Of a DNA stretch of 64,000 nt, positions 21,140 to 33,900 are shown one piece after another. How positions within the stretch are numbered: position 1 is the first letter of the stretch; each line of letters begins with the position of its first letter. Below the pieces are notes generated by a model that was given only the letters and a program-made list of their open reading frames with translations, was not told where the DNA came from and searched no databases. The position numbers and the translations under genes were made by a program. This DNA comes from Rhyzopertha dominica (Eukaryota; Arthropoda; Insecta; Coleoptera; Bostrichidae), in NCBI GenBank assembly GCA_025024175.1, contig QCXZ01000041.1, positions 12,829,786-12,893,785 of the forward strand, written 5' to 3'.

Positions 21140-22492
21140 GTTCGTGCTATAAGACCCTCCTGGGCAGATGGACGTCTTCAGAAGGAAAAGTGATATCAGC
21201 AGTAAAGGTACCTTGACTAAAAGTATAAAGCAACTAAGTGTTACAAAGGAAATGTACCTCATTATTAGTCATAATAGATTTGATATCATTTGTTCAATCG
21301 AGTTTATTTTGATCCATTAAGTTATTACTTGAGTTGAAAAATGAAAATGATTACGAATATTATGTTTTTATTCCTGAAGTAACATTAGTACAACCTGTCG
21401 ACTGTTAGCCAAAATTTACTAGCCTTTGATTCTCAATGGCAAAGTGAAGTAACAAAATTACATCTATGCTGTGCCGCCCGCGTCAGTGCAATCTGTGCAC
21501 AGCTACAGGTTCCCCGCAGAGACGGGTGTATAATACCCTTAAAGTGCCTCTAGATGGCATTGTGTTACTCACATTGTAATTCTCACAAAGTGAAGTAGTC
21601 AACAACTTAAGAGGGTACTACTTTGTCTTCTTTCAATACATCTAAACCTGTCAGTATACTTCTTGTCCTTCCTTACTTTTAATGTTTTATTGCCAAATAC
21701 TCGAAAAACTTATATCTTAACAGCAAATGGCTTTTTTTTTCTTTTAATTTACATAAAGCTTGTTAAGTAAATGTGTCAAGAAATACAATTTCTTTTACGT
21801 AAAAATTAGTCATTAGTGGTAGAAAGAACCAAATTTATACTACCACTCAGTTTTAACAAAATCTGACGGTAGTAAATTATATTTGGATTACGTATTCCTT
21901 CTAATTAAACGTGTATCCGCGTCCTCCGTTGCTATCACTTTTCCTGAAGACACCCAAGCCCTCTAACATTGCTATTTGCTCAATGTACACTAAATCGACT
22001 TCCACGTAAAGATTATCGCGCTGTGGCTTGGATTTCCGTTTACTTTTGATGTTCTTCAGTTGAAGCGCTTACTGCATGTCGCTGACAAAGACCCAGGACG
22101 ATCCATTCCGAATTTATTATAGACATATCATAGGAACTCTGTAAATATCGATGATGTCGTAGGAGCTTGAAGACAGTGTACAATAAAATGTAAATATGGA
22201 GCTTATTCGGTCGCTCTAACCTTTTTGTACTGATTATCAAAGTTGTTGTGATAGAGTCCACTGTAGGGTTTTCTAAACGCCGCATATCATCAGAATTGAA
22301 GCGGTGGAAACTTCTGTTGTAAGCGCGGTTCGCAAAAATTGTATACGAGCATAGTGACGCTGTGGTTGTATACTTGAGCCCCTTTTGCGGATCGGCGCTG
22401 CCTTCTCTGTCCCTGCGAGCAACCTTATACGCTTAAACAAATGTAAAGTTGTATTATAGTATACATAGAGTATAAGAATGCAGAGAATGTGA
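21140..22492 (+). other. Dop2R: probable Dop2R 3' UTR
   Basis: Sequence after the Dop2R stop codon with no gene of its own. If the poly(A) signal at 22493 is used, this forms a 3' UTR of about 1.35 kb. The GC-richer stretch at 21470-21560 has no recognisable feature. Confidence 0.5.
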
Positions 22493-22498
22493 AATAAA
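22493..22498 (+). terminator. candidate poly(A) signal for Dop2R
   Basis: A canonical AATAAA, followed within 30-50 bp by a T-rich GTCTTGTTACTTTATT stretch suitable for cleavage-factor binding. It is a reasonable end for Dop2R but is inferred from motif and position only. Confidence 0.45.
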
Positions 22499-22499
22499 A

Positions 22500-25400
22500 C
22501 GCTATTTCTTATAAATGGTCTTGTTACTTTATTACCTTACACTTGTAGGTCCCCACCTTATGTCATACCTATAAGATTTTCTTGAGTAAATCCAGCTTTT
22601 GAAGTTTTTTGTAATCTTTTTACAGCTTCTGTTTTCATCTTGGTTCGATCTTTTAAGGAACTTTTAAGGGTCAAAAGATCTCAACCTCAGGTCCGGTGGA
22701 ATCAGATCAGGCCAAAACTTCTTATATGACTAAAGCCAATAAAGAGTAGAGAAGAATTTCAGATAAATGGAACCTGAAGTTAAAACATAGAGGGAGATGA
22801 CCTATTGGACATCAGTTCAACATAGTAAACGTCTTTTGACTTTTGACTTGATGGTAAGTTGAGTACCAGGTAAACATTCCTCTTTAAACATGTGCTACTA
22901 CTGATCATTTAGCTAAATTTCGTATCAGTACGGATAATTAAAGCTGTAGAGAAAAGAGGAAGCAAATTGAAGGTTAATCTTGGGCATCAGAAGAGCATGG
23001 TCTTTAAGAAACTAACGTTAAGATAAAACTTTGAGGGGATCTACCTCGCAAGCAAAGGAACTAGACAACATTTTTTTAACTACGTACGAAATAAAATTGA
23101 AACATNTAGCACTATTTTCTATTGCAGTTCGACTAGTCCATAACCACTGGTAGTATCACACAGACTAGTGTGTCCGACAATGATCTGACGTACAGGAGCA
23201 AGAAAGAACTTGCGACAGGAATATTAGCGGTGCCTTGGACTAAGCCGCAAAACTGCTGTTTTTGGTTTCTTATTGATTAAACGCCACTACAGATTTTGCC
23301 ATAAAAATTAAATATTTTTGTAGACTACACATTGCTAAAGTTCCATACGATGCCCAGTTATATTAGAGAGGTAGGTATTTAGAAAAGTAAAGTACCTAAA
23401 GTAACTGCATTTTAAGGAAAGTTTTTTTATAAAGCATCTGTGAGATAAAGAACTAATATAGGACAATTTATTTGTGAAAACAATTGGTTGGAGCAAATAT
23501 CGTGCATTCTTGGGGTCTAATTTATAATAAAAGGTGCTTAATATGTAGCCGTATTCTAGTTAGGTAGATCACCCTTAAGAAATGCAAGCTGTTAATATTA
23601 TTACTAATTACTTTATACGGATCAAGTTAACCTTGGAGTTATGAATTAGCAAATTTATTACGTCTTAACTTATTGGAGGGTACACACATATGTACTTATA
23701 TCTTAATTAGATTTCAAAGGTTCAAATTGAGCTGTCTGGATGGTATCATATACAGGGTTTCTATAAATTATTCATGCAAGTAGACGGCGTTGGTTTCTGA
23801 ATTCTTTGTGCCGCTTTTCTGTAACTGCTGCCAAGCTACAAGAAGCACAAAATAATGTCAACTGTCATATACTGCACTGAGGGTTGCGGCTTGCGAATAC
23901 AGTTATAGCTACAAAATTATGGTTTTATAAAGATTTTCCAACAACGGTTCTATTTTCCTTTCAAATGTAAGCAATAACAACGACTTGCTTGTACGAAACT
24001 ACACAACATTAATATCAACAACTACGTGCGTCATAACCCCATTTTGTTGCGATCAGACATGGGTTTATAAATTTAATTATTTTCAGCAAATTTGAAAGCC
24101 TACGCAGTCATTTCATTCTTTTTTTATATTTTAATGTTTGTACTTCTTTTGTAACTATCCTTGCACCACCACATTTGAACCGTTTACTATTTCTAGGTTA
24201 GAAAACTTCCCCGTAATATACGCGGTAGTGCAGGTAACGTCACTGCCACTTACTAGTATAAATCATAATTCCTAACTGTGAATTTTACTATCGCGACGGG
24301 CCAAAAACATCTTTTAATTCCTTACAGTCCAATTAAACAGGTTGTCACCCTACAGCTTCAAAATCTGAGCTTTTTCCGACCTTATAAATTTAATTATCCT
24401 ACAAAACACNACAGCATATGTTGAAAATACACCCTCCCACGCGCTTTTTCATATTCAAATGTATCAAATAATTCGGCAATCTACGGATGACAAGTATCTG
24501 TCAAAGCAATAGTTGTGTTCACTTTGCCGAGAGGCGGCAAAATAATTTAACTGCTCGGATGCATGAATCATTTATAGAAATTCTGTATAACAGCTACTCT
24601 AAACTCTGAACGTTGTCTCTAATCTAAATATTGTCGCCTAAGTAAAGTCTGTGTTAGTTTGCATTTAGCTTCTGTCCTGCTACTACTGCAGTCTCTTATG
24701 GGCGAAGCTTAATTTTGCTTCGAATTTCATAGTTAGTATATGAATAAGCTATTGTATAAATGTAACGTGTAATAAACCAAAGTTACTATAAACTGACTAC
24801 CTTGACTTGCAGTGTAGACGTATTTGTTAAAGATATACTGATTTTGTTTTAATGGTGGCTAATAAATAAAGTTGTAAATGATAGTTATGTGTCAAAAAGT
24901 TTTAGGTCTGGCTATGAGTAACTGTTTAGGTTGTAGTCACATGTTAGGGGTTTGGTTTTGAAAAAGTACGTTTAACGATAAATTATTTGTAAGTCCTTTT
25001 AGAGATTATTGGAATGCAATAAAGTTCATAGAGGATATTTCAAAGTTATCGCTCAAAGCAACGATTTGATAACGGAATTGTATTCTTAAGCATCAGTAAA
25101 TGTTACGTAGAAGCAGCCCTTATGCGGAGCACTGCAGTAGGTACGTCAGACGCCGGGTTATATTCAACCTAATGTTTTCTGAGTTGTATGGTAAGAATGA
25201 CGCTAAAGGACGACCACGAAACGGGGAATCCAATTTTACTTATATTCTTAGTAACGTTAGAGTTCCTAAGCGATTCTATCTTATGGGCAAGGGTTTGTAA
25301 GGGTCGCAGACTTTAAAGGAAACTAAGTATTAGGGACAGTCAAACAAAAACCGAACACCCTCTACAAAATACCAGTAGCATTTGTTTTATTTAAAAGTAA

Positions 25401-25560
25401 TTGCCAGAAGCATTATGTATTTGTCCCACTAGGAGGCGAAACGAACAATTCCAGATTTATAGAAAGGGGTAGGTTGCTGATGGATCCAGAACCTCACCCA
25501 CTCTTGCACTTCTTCATCCCATTGAAACCGACGGCCACGCACGTCTTTTTTCATAGAGAT
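22500..25560. other. intergenic, transposon debris
   Basis: No gene. The recognisable content is the MITE at 23753-24585. The 66-residue frame at 25100-25300 has no family motif. Confidence 0.5.
23753..24585 (+). mobile_element. MITE family M1, copy b (833 bp)
   Basis: Begins CAGGGTTTCTATAAATTATT and ends with the inverted counterpart (read on the minus strand CAGAATTTCTATAAATGATT). TATA occurs immediately outside both ends (23749-23752 and 24586-24589) and may be a 4-bp target duplication. It is collinear with the copy at 14091-14610 but carries about 300 bp more sequence, mostly in its left half. The shorter copy therefore looks like an internal-deletion derivative. No transposase frame is present. 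Confidence 0.75.
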
Positions 25561-25571
25561 CCCGGCTATAC

Positions 25572-25853
25572 GCATATGCATAGCTAACACTGTATTTTAG
25601 TGGGGGCTCAAGTCCCTCAAGTAGAAATAATAATAATTATTTACGATAGGTAATAAAACATTAAATATCGAAGTTGACCTTCTCAGTGGAGGCAGCTTAG
25701 GCGATGGCAGTTTTACCGTATTTCATAAAAATTTAAAGTCAATACATATAAATAAATTATTATATTTAAATCTTGAGAAATATTTTAAGGGGGCTATCGA
25801 AAAGTTTTGGGGGGCTTAGCCTCCCCAAAAAAAAACACCCTAGCTACGCCTGT
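25572..25853. mobile_element. non-autonomous hAT-like element
   Basis: About 280 bp flanked by the direct repeat GGCTATACG (25564-25572 and 25854-25862), the 8-9 bp expected of hAT insertions. The right end read on the minus strand begins CAGGCGTAGCTAGGGTG, then a T run and GGGGAGGCTAAGCCCC, a widespread hAT terminus. The left end (CATAGCTAACACTG...GTGGGGGCT) is a diverged version. There is no coding sequence. Confidence 0.65.
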
Positions 25854-26316
25854 GGCTATACGGCAGATGTTGAAGTGCTTCCCAACCAAATTTCTAAAGC
25901 CACCAGAATGACAATGTGGAGAACATAGATCCTTTCAATCACAAAAGCCCTAATGGTTCGGTGTCAGTTTTATTGTAAGCTCGTTCGAGATTACTACTAA
26001 TCTATGGCTGTTTCTGATGCATCGGGGGTAATTGTAAGTTTATGGGATAAGCTAATAAAGCTGAATTGATGAGATCGTGCATGCATTTTTAAAATGCAGC
26101 TTCAGCGGTCGCAGTCCGAGATATTGGCTTTTTGTGTTCTTGCAGCTGTCTGTGAGATTCAATTCAGCTCGAGTATAAGCTACTTCATTAATTTTACGAT
26201 AAAAGTTAAACATTTCTAGGAAGGACAGACTTTAACTGTCTGTGACCTTGGAAAATTTAAAATTACTTCTACTTTACGTGGTGATGGGCTGATACCTCGA
26301 GAAGAAATTTTGTATG

Positions 26317-26580
26317 CTAGGATTCCATTTCATTCTGATTAAAAACACATCTTGATGGATTCAACTTGATCCCATATTCTCGCAGCGGATCCAAAACTTG
26401 CTTCAGGTCTTCGTTATGCGGTTGCATTCTTGACGACGCTGCTAGGATTCCGTCAGTATAGCAGTAGCAAAAATTAAGACAGTGCAACAAATTATCCAAT
26501 AATCTTTGCAACGTCTGTGCAGCATCTCAAAGACCGAATGTCGTAACTGCTAACTCGAATCTTCTCGCTTTATACGAAGA
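26317..26580 (-). pseudogene. gypsy-type LTR retrotransposon RT fragment
   Basis: The minus strand reads VTTFGL, then a TGA stop at 26527-26529, then DAAQTLQRLLDNLL, CYTDGILAASS, LKQVLDPLREYGIKLNPSRC and VF. This is the block around the RT active site of Ty3/gypsy elements (FGL-NAAQTFQR ... Y-DDILVASS ... L-KCVF). The active-site YxDD is changed to YTDG, so a catalytic Asp is lost as well as the frame. No LTRs or other gypsy domains were found next to it. Confidence 0.85.
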
Positions 26581-26604
26581 GTTATACAGCTAATGTAAGG
26601 CCTA

Positions 26605-27240
26605 ACAGCACCTGCTACATATATGTACGATGTTTCATCTTACATACAAATTGGAGTAAAATACTGTGATGACATCGTGGTTCCTCATTTCATTTTATAC
26701 AGATTTCTTCTTGTTATCATATTTAACTACCAACCATTCACGGACGACTTTAGCTGCAAATGGGATTATTCTCAGACTGATATAAAATATTGCATTAACT
26801 GCATGTTTACTTGTTTGAAACAAAATCACTAGCCTGATGTAACTTTTAATAGTATGTTGTGATCCATGATTCCTTTTATTGCAGAATTACACCAGTAAAA
26901 TCCTGATCTATACTGATAATAAATGAATACTTGTACTAGCGACTAAAAATATTGCTTTTTAGCTAAGATTACTACTATGTGTGCCTCTTGTTTCCCTGTG
27001 ACCATCCCTTTAACATTTAAAAACTATGTAGTACTGATCATTTTCAGCTGAATACGAGGATAAGACTTCCTTCCACTTTTAATCTTAGCTAAATGACCAA
27101 GCATTTAACTACAAGCACCGAACTGGGTAATACGAACTGTGTAAACGGTTCTAGTTTCTACCTAATACATTTTCCCTAAATAAATAAGTTAGCATACAAG
27201 TTAACGACAAACGACCATACCTACAGTAATATACCACTTT
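26605..27240 (+). repeat. duplicated segment D1, copy a
   Basis: Aligns in the same order with 30145-30975. Shared words include ACATATATGTAC / TCATATGTATAC, GTGATGACAT, GTTATCAT.TTTAAC, ACCAGTAAAATCCTGATCTA / TCCAGTAAAATTGTGATCTA, GTACTGATCATTTTCA, CAGCTGAATAC and ACGACAAACGACCATACCTA. Copy a lies just past the poly(A) signal of the 27485-35992 gene; copy b is inside that gene's large intron. It is either an old local duplication or two copies of an unknown element. Confidence 0.65.
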
Positions 27241-27366
27241 TTTCTTTTTTTCCTGCCTGTCCCTTAGATCATTTGAATGTGTTCTTAACAAACTATAACT
27301 AGATACTAGACACGAAGATCATTGAATTATTTTTTAAGAAAATCCAAGAAACTTACAAGAACACAT

Positions 27367-27372
27367 TTTATT
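27367..27372 (-). terminator. poly(A) signal of the Ala/Ser/Gln/Tyr-rich gene
   Basis: A canonical AATAAA on the minus strand, about 115 nt after the TAA stop at 27487-27485, followed by a GTGTTCTTG GT-rich stretch. It implies a short 3' UTR, usual for abundant cuticle transcripts. Confidence 0.75.
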
Positions 27373-27484
27373 GGAAAAATTATCATAAAACAACAAAATT
27401 TCACAAGTCAACAAGAATCCTTAAACTTAGAAGAAAGAAGACAAAGAGATCATATGTACAAAAGAAGAACAATCACACAACAAC

Positions 27485-27976
27485 TTAAGCTTGACTATAT
27501 CCCGAACCGCCAGTGGCGTACTTGCCGGAATAAGCGGCGAACTGCGATGGGGACACGGCGTACACTGGCTGCGACTGAGCCGCCTGCAGCTGCGCGTAAG
27601 CCGCTCCTCCCGCGAACTGTTGCGGTACATACTGAGCTGCCGCTGGAGCCTGAGCGTAGACGAACTGCTGAGGGGCGGCAGCGGCGAACTGGTACTTGGG
27701 CACCGCGCTATAAGCTCCTGCTGGGGAGGCGAAAGTGTATTTCTGGGCGGGGGCGGCAAAACTGACCGGAGTTCCGGACGCCGCAAAAGCGGACTTCGAG
27801 AAGGCCCCAGAAATTTGAGGTTCGGGAGCGGCGGCCGACAGTTTTCCTGCCAACTGGTGGAGGTAGCCCTGGCTGTTGTATTGGACTGCAGGACTAGAAT
27901 AGCTGAAGGAAGAGACGTCAGCTGCTGGTGAGTAGGAAGTTTGGGATTGTTGAGCTGGTTCTGCGGCGTAGGACAC
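27485..27976 (-). CDS. exon 3 of the Ala/Ser/Gln/Tyr-rich gene
   Basis: The acceptor TTTGCTTCCAG precedes GTGTCCTACGCC. The 492-nt exon encodes 163 residues and TAA. It begins VSYAAEPAQQSQTSYSPAAD and becomes increasingly Ala/Gln/Tyr-rich. It is much more GC-rich than the surrounding intron and intergenic DNA, as expected for a real coding exon with Ala/Pro/Gly codons. Confidence 0.88.
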   Translation of the reverse strand: MSYAAEPAQQSQTSYSPAADVSSFSYSSPAVQYNSQGYLHQLAGKLSAAAPEPQISGAFSKSAFAASGTPVSFAAPAQKYTFASPAGAYSAVPKYQFAAAAPQQFVYAQAPAAAQYVPQQFAGGAAYAQLQAAQSQPVYAVSPSQFAAYSGKYATGGSGYSQA

Positions 27977-30900
27977 CTGGAAGCAAAGGGTAAAGTTAGT
28001 GTTGGGCTGTATAACAAGATGTGTTTGGCTAAATTGCATAAAATCTTGGTTGAATTTAAGGAATTGTTCAAATAATATTTTATTTGAAGCGGCCCTTAGG
28101 TAATTGGACTTCAAAATGTATAATATAACTTTCTTCACCTTATTATACTTTCGCATTTTTTACGATATGAAAGTACTGCACGCAGCGGTTAAAGCGACAA
28201 CCTAGGGCAATAACAAAGGCGAAAGTAGTCATAGGGCCAGAGTGGATTGACCAGAGCATATGCTTTATTTTACATTCTGTCTCATGCAGAAGCTGCTCCA
28301 GTGCCACCTACGGGAACCTGCACTAGATTAGGTGGTTATCACAGTTATAGCCCGCCTAGTTTGCAGAGTTCCGCTTAGAAGGCGCTGAGTGCATTAGACC
28401 AATTACATTCATTCTGCACGACGCGGTTAAGGCAAGTCTGCTTTGGTCATTTCATTCTTTTTGTTAATGCTTGAATATATTCAAATTTATCGATAGGGCT
28501 TTCTTGGAGTGACATCCTAACTCGCACCTCTTATAGGACATCCACTACTTTACACGTTATTTGCATCACCAGTTCTTTACCGTTTAATTCATGGCAGCTC
28601 TAAATCGTTTCTAGAGAAATGACGTTACTCAAGTGAATCAAAGATTGAACTAAATAACAATACCACGTGTAAATGGCGAAATCGGTTCTTTTATTCAGTA
28701 TAAAATGTTGTTAATTGATTCAGCTATACATACTCTTGAGGCTTGAAAGATCTGCATATCTTGCAGCATGCAAAGTACTCGCTCTGGCGTTTTGTGTAAT
28801 AGTTGATATAAGTATTTAAATAGTGATAGACCAATTAAATTTTTGTGTTATTTTCTAAGTTCTCATATAAAACACATACTTTAATTTCTTGTCTTCTGCC
28901 TTTTTCTGTTCTCTTACTCGTACTTACTTAGCTGCATAAAGTTTACTTAAGTAACAATTTTTCGCAAAGGCTAAGAATAGATATGTCTTAATCGCCAAGT
29001 TCCGTTAAGATTCCAAAGCATGTGTCGTTTTTGTTTTATTCTAGTTTATTTTACTTAGTTTGTGTATTAAAATGTGTCATTGGATGAAGCTTACAAGCAT
29101 ACATTCCGTGATTCTCAGCTTGCTTTAGAGGCTTTACACGAATAATCCATCAAAATTGGAAATTACATTAACTAGAGTTAACATAGGTGCTATTTATCGG
29201 CAACTAACGTTACGCTAACATATTGTAGTTTTTGTAAAAGATAAATATACCAACCTTCCGGTCTTTAGAAAACATATTTTCATATATCACCATATGGGGG
29301 GTGAAATTATGTTTTCGTTACAGGTATGAAGTATAATAAACTAAAGATTTCGACATGGAATTTTACAATTTGATTCTGCGCGTAATTAATTTGGTCTGTA
29401 TCTGCCTTCTTGGTAATAGAATGTAATTTTATGCGATATATAAACCTGATAATTAAAATATACCACTGCTTTAAATAAATGTAGTTTTGGTTTTTGTGAT
29501 AATCTAGAATTAGAATCAACGCCCTTCAAGATTTTGGTCATAGAAACTTGAAATCAAGAAAAACAAAGATAAGGTCTACACAGTTACAACAATTTGGTAT
29601 GCTAATTAATACCTTTACTTATACTCATAATAGAAAATAGCAATAAAATTAAAAGATGTTTACAATTACATGCCAGTTTCAACCCAACGAACAAAACTAT
29701 ATTTTAAGCTTTGACAAATTGTGTCGCATTTGGACCAACATAACAACAATTCGCGCAGATGTTCTTTGCTTCATGACATACAGGCCATTAATGGGAATAC
29801 AGATAATGTATAAATTAGAATGTGAAGTACTCAGGCTGAAAACTTTAATGGAAAATAAACTTTTTCTTGAAAAATATATCGAAGAAGGCCTATTTTGGAT
29901 TATACGATGTTTATTTTACTTTAATGGCGCCAGCGGACTATTATTATAAGCTTTTAAATCAGTTAATCTATTTGTTAATTTTTATCAGATGTTACACCTA
30001 ACCTGAAGATTTATCTAAGAGGAAGTTGTAAGTATGTTAGCTCGTTTTGCCAAGCGAATTGGTAATTATTTCAAGATTTAATTTGGCACATCTGATGGTG
30101 TTTCCAGTGCGTCTTTCCTTTGAATTGTTTCTTGCAGGACGCAATGCACTACACTTCATATGTATACAACGTTTGTCATTAAAGGTAAACTGGATTAGAC
30201 TACAGTGATGACATATTAGTAGCTCGCTGCAATTAATACATATTTCCTGTTATTATCATGTTTAACCAACTACCTTTTAGCGACAATTTTGACTACAAAT
30301 GTGAATATTTGGGACTGATAGAACCGTTAGATGTAACATTAAATAGTACGTTGTATTCAATTTATTTCTTTTAATTGCGGGAATATTCCAGTAAAATTGT
30401 GATCTACATCGGTAAACGACGAATACTACTGGCAACTTCTTTTTCAATAAAAGTTACTACTATATTTGCGTATTATTGTCTCCCTATGCCCATTCGTTCG
30501 ATATTGACAAATTCTAACTATTAGGTACTGATCATTTTCAACACTAATTCCAGCTGAATACTAACTGATTTCTTTAAATAAAATCAGTTTTACAGCCAAG
30601 TTGTTCCTTTAATCATGAATTCCTTTCGTGCGTTGTTTGATTTGTGCCTGCCATTTTAACTAATCTAGTTGTTTCCTAGCAAATAGGTAAGCTATAAATG
30701 ACCAGGCCTTCAACAACGAGCGCTGAAATGAGTGGAAAAGCTAGTAGTTACTAAATGGTGAATATGCTGCCGACATAAACCACTGACCCAACATAAATCT
30801 ATAAAATGCAAAACACGATGTGAACTATCTAAATACTTGTGTTTTAGAAAATAAATGTATCTTAATATATCGCTGCCAAATATTTCATTTCTATTTAATA

Positions 30901-33900
30901 CCTACATTTAACTTGAGTGCATTAGCACACATCTTCACGACAAACGACGATACCTATAGTAATAAACGATAGATAATTGCCGGGCGTATATTAAATATTT
31001 TCCTATAGTAATATATGACTTTGTGTATTAGAGCTTTGTCTTGTGAAAAATTTATTTCAATATAGATCGTAAACTTCTGAGGAACATTTTTCTCGTATTA
31101 ATACCTAGCCCTTATATGCAAGGGATGCATTTTTCATGTGTTTCAAACATTTATAAACATGAATCGTATGTTTATCTCATTTTAAATTAACAAATCTTAT
31201 TTCGTGTGTGAAAATAAAAAGTTAAGTGTCTGAAAATAAACTACTGTAATATCGTTAAGTTCTTTAATATCACGAAGCCCAACATTTTCCAAAGGCAATA
31301 TAGTTTAAAATACTAATGTCAACTGTGCAAATTACATCCGTCACAGCACTCCAAAATTACCTATATTATTACTTTATATTATTACTTTCCGGATGGAGAG
31401 ATTCACTGAAATGAATAACGAGGAATGTGATTATTTTGATAAAATGGCTAAGCAGTTTTCAATACAAATACGACACTTTATGTCTGTATTTGGGTTGACC
31501 GGGTTTAATGTACATAATCACTTCTAGGGTAATGAAAAATATGATAGTAATTGATCTGCTAGTGCTATAATATTATAATATGATACTGATCAACTGTTTA
31601 TCAATTAGTTTAGTGTTTTAGTATTCTGACACACAACATACTATTTTACAAGACACATTTAGTTTGCTACAATGGTATAGTGCCCATTTCGCCTATTTAG
31701 TTAATTTCTTCTTGCACTACAGGTACGGTCCTTCTGAAGGGTAAGAGAATTGAACAAAAACCACAACTAGTGCTTGGCATTTGAAATAAATGGCATATGA
31801 TTGCGTTCCGCCTGCTGTAGCTGTAATCAGTTTTCTAAAAGTTTTTAACGATTAGAGAACACTACTGAAACAGTTTCATCGATTTGTATTCATTACCCGA
31901 CTTCATTAGTAATTAACGCCGCGAAGAAAGTGAAAATCGTCTCTAACATTCCCCAGCACCGATACAATTTCCACTTCAAACATCCGAGAATATTAATAAT
32001 GGAAAGTAATAGGTCGGACCATCACGCGGACTGACCGATGCAAACGTTCACCTTGCCCCGGTTTCGCAGCAACGAAAGCGAAAGCCCCGTCGACGGACGC
32101 TATTTTTTCCGTTTTTATCTGGCGATTTTATCAGAGTCCGAGCGGCTAGAAAGTGTGGATTAGGAATCGGAAAAAGTTCCAGTGCATATAAATTCTCCCG
32201 TGGGGCGGAGGTTGCCTCGCTTAATGTCCTACGTGTTCCGAAAGCAATGGACATCGGGATGGAAATTACGAGGGAACGTCTTAATTTTAAAAGGGCGGGG
32301 GTTTAAAGGAGAAGCGGGAGGGTTGGGGATGGAACGATAGCAATCGCAATGTATTTCGCTTAAGTTCGTACGAAATTGTGCAGAATATCACGTTCGGTGG
32401 AAGTATCGATAGCAACGATATCATCGTCAAGTGCGAAATTAAAATTTCTTTAACTTCAGTCCCAGAGTCAACTTTTTTGCCTGAATTCATCTAGTTTAAA
32501 TCTTTTATTTGTTTTTTATTATATTTATAGTTTATATTTCTGCAAGCAATTCAAGTAGTTAGCTTAACGTTCAGTAAAACAGCTTTAATTGGGTAAGATC
32601 TCTAACTCTAATAGGTAACTAATCACATACAGACAAAGAGGGACCAAATAATTTTAAGTAACGTTTCAAGTTTCTCCTTTTACTAGGCTAGGCTATAGTG
32701 TTATTACACCAACAAAAACAAAATAAAAACGACAGGTCTGAGGTAGTTTATGCTCCATACATAAGCTGTTTNTTTCTGTAAAAGAATATCTAATTATGAA
32801 CATTTTGCTTTAGGAGGAAAGAATTCGGCATTAAATTTGCTAGGACATCTGTCTTCTATCATCTGTACAAATGTTTCACTTCTAAATAAGGCATTGGAGG
32901 ATATAATAGTCACATTGCTTAGGAATTATAATCATTGTTATCATTTCCCTTCAGGTGGTTTATTTAAATTTATTTAGCATATTTGTTGTAATTTCTGTTT
33001 CTGCATAAACGAATACGATGTGCTTTTTATGATATTAATAATTTATTTATTAATTCATTAGCTAAGCATTGTCATTGTGCAATTAAAATCGTTGCGCCAT
33101 ATTTATGCAAGTAAGACTATACAATGTGTATGTATAGTATAATACAAATTTTACTATTTAATTTTTCTGCCAAGATAATCATATTATTCCAAGTAATTTA
33201 ATTGTCCATAAAAGACTTAAATGAAATGCCAATACCATTTTCAAATTCTGAGGACACATTCGCAAATTAAATACCATGTTACCTAATGAAGTTTGTATAC
33301 AAAAGTGTTGGACCTGAAACCTAATATTTAAAATAACAATATACAAATCAAGCTAGTAGAGGTCAGAAAAGACACTTCGTTGTTAAAAACGATGCCAAGA
33401 TATGAAACAATCAAGTAGAAACTAATTTATACTTCTTATAGATATTATATGCGAAAACCTCAACAACGGTAACTTAGTAGTACATATCAATATTATTAGA
33501 ATAACTTTTAAACTTTGCAACAAAAGAAATACCTTCAGGTTTATTTTGAAAACGCCAACAATAGAAAAGAAAATGTTTTTTTGAATTGGAGACGCTGCTT
33601 GTCGACTAAAGTTAAAGTTTAAGAATAATAAGGATTTGCTTCTTTACATGAACCTAATTGCATCCTTACTTATTTTTATTGTTGTTTCACATTATTCAGT
33701 ATCCACTGGCCTTTAATTTCGCTGTTTAGGCGGGTTTTTTCGTAGATATCAGTCTTGGCAATTGTTATTATTGATGAAGCAGTTTTTTTTTTCGTTATTT
33801 GTCATTGTACGGCCAATAAATATTCGACAAGAAGACCTGCTGAAACGTTACCACATCGAAGAAATAGCTTTATTTGATTTACATCAGCTTTATCGTCATT

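Noticed and set aside
27322..27931. Two plus-strand open frames of about 146 codons
   Set aside because: They are antisense to exon 3 of the minus-strand Ala/Gln/Tyr-rich gene. That gene has a signal peptide, splice sites, promoter and poly(A) signal; these frames are arginine-rich shadows of its GC-rich codons.
29656..29949. 97-codon plus-strand frame
   Set aside because: No conserved motif; lies in an AT-rich intron next to a repeat. Probably chance.
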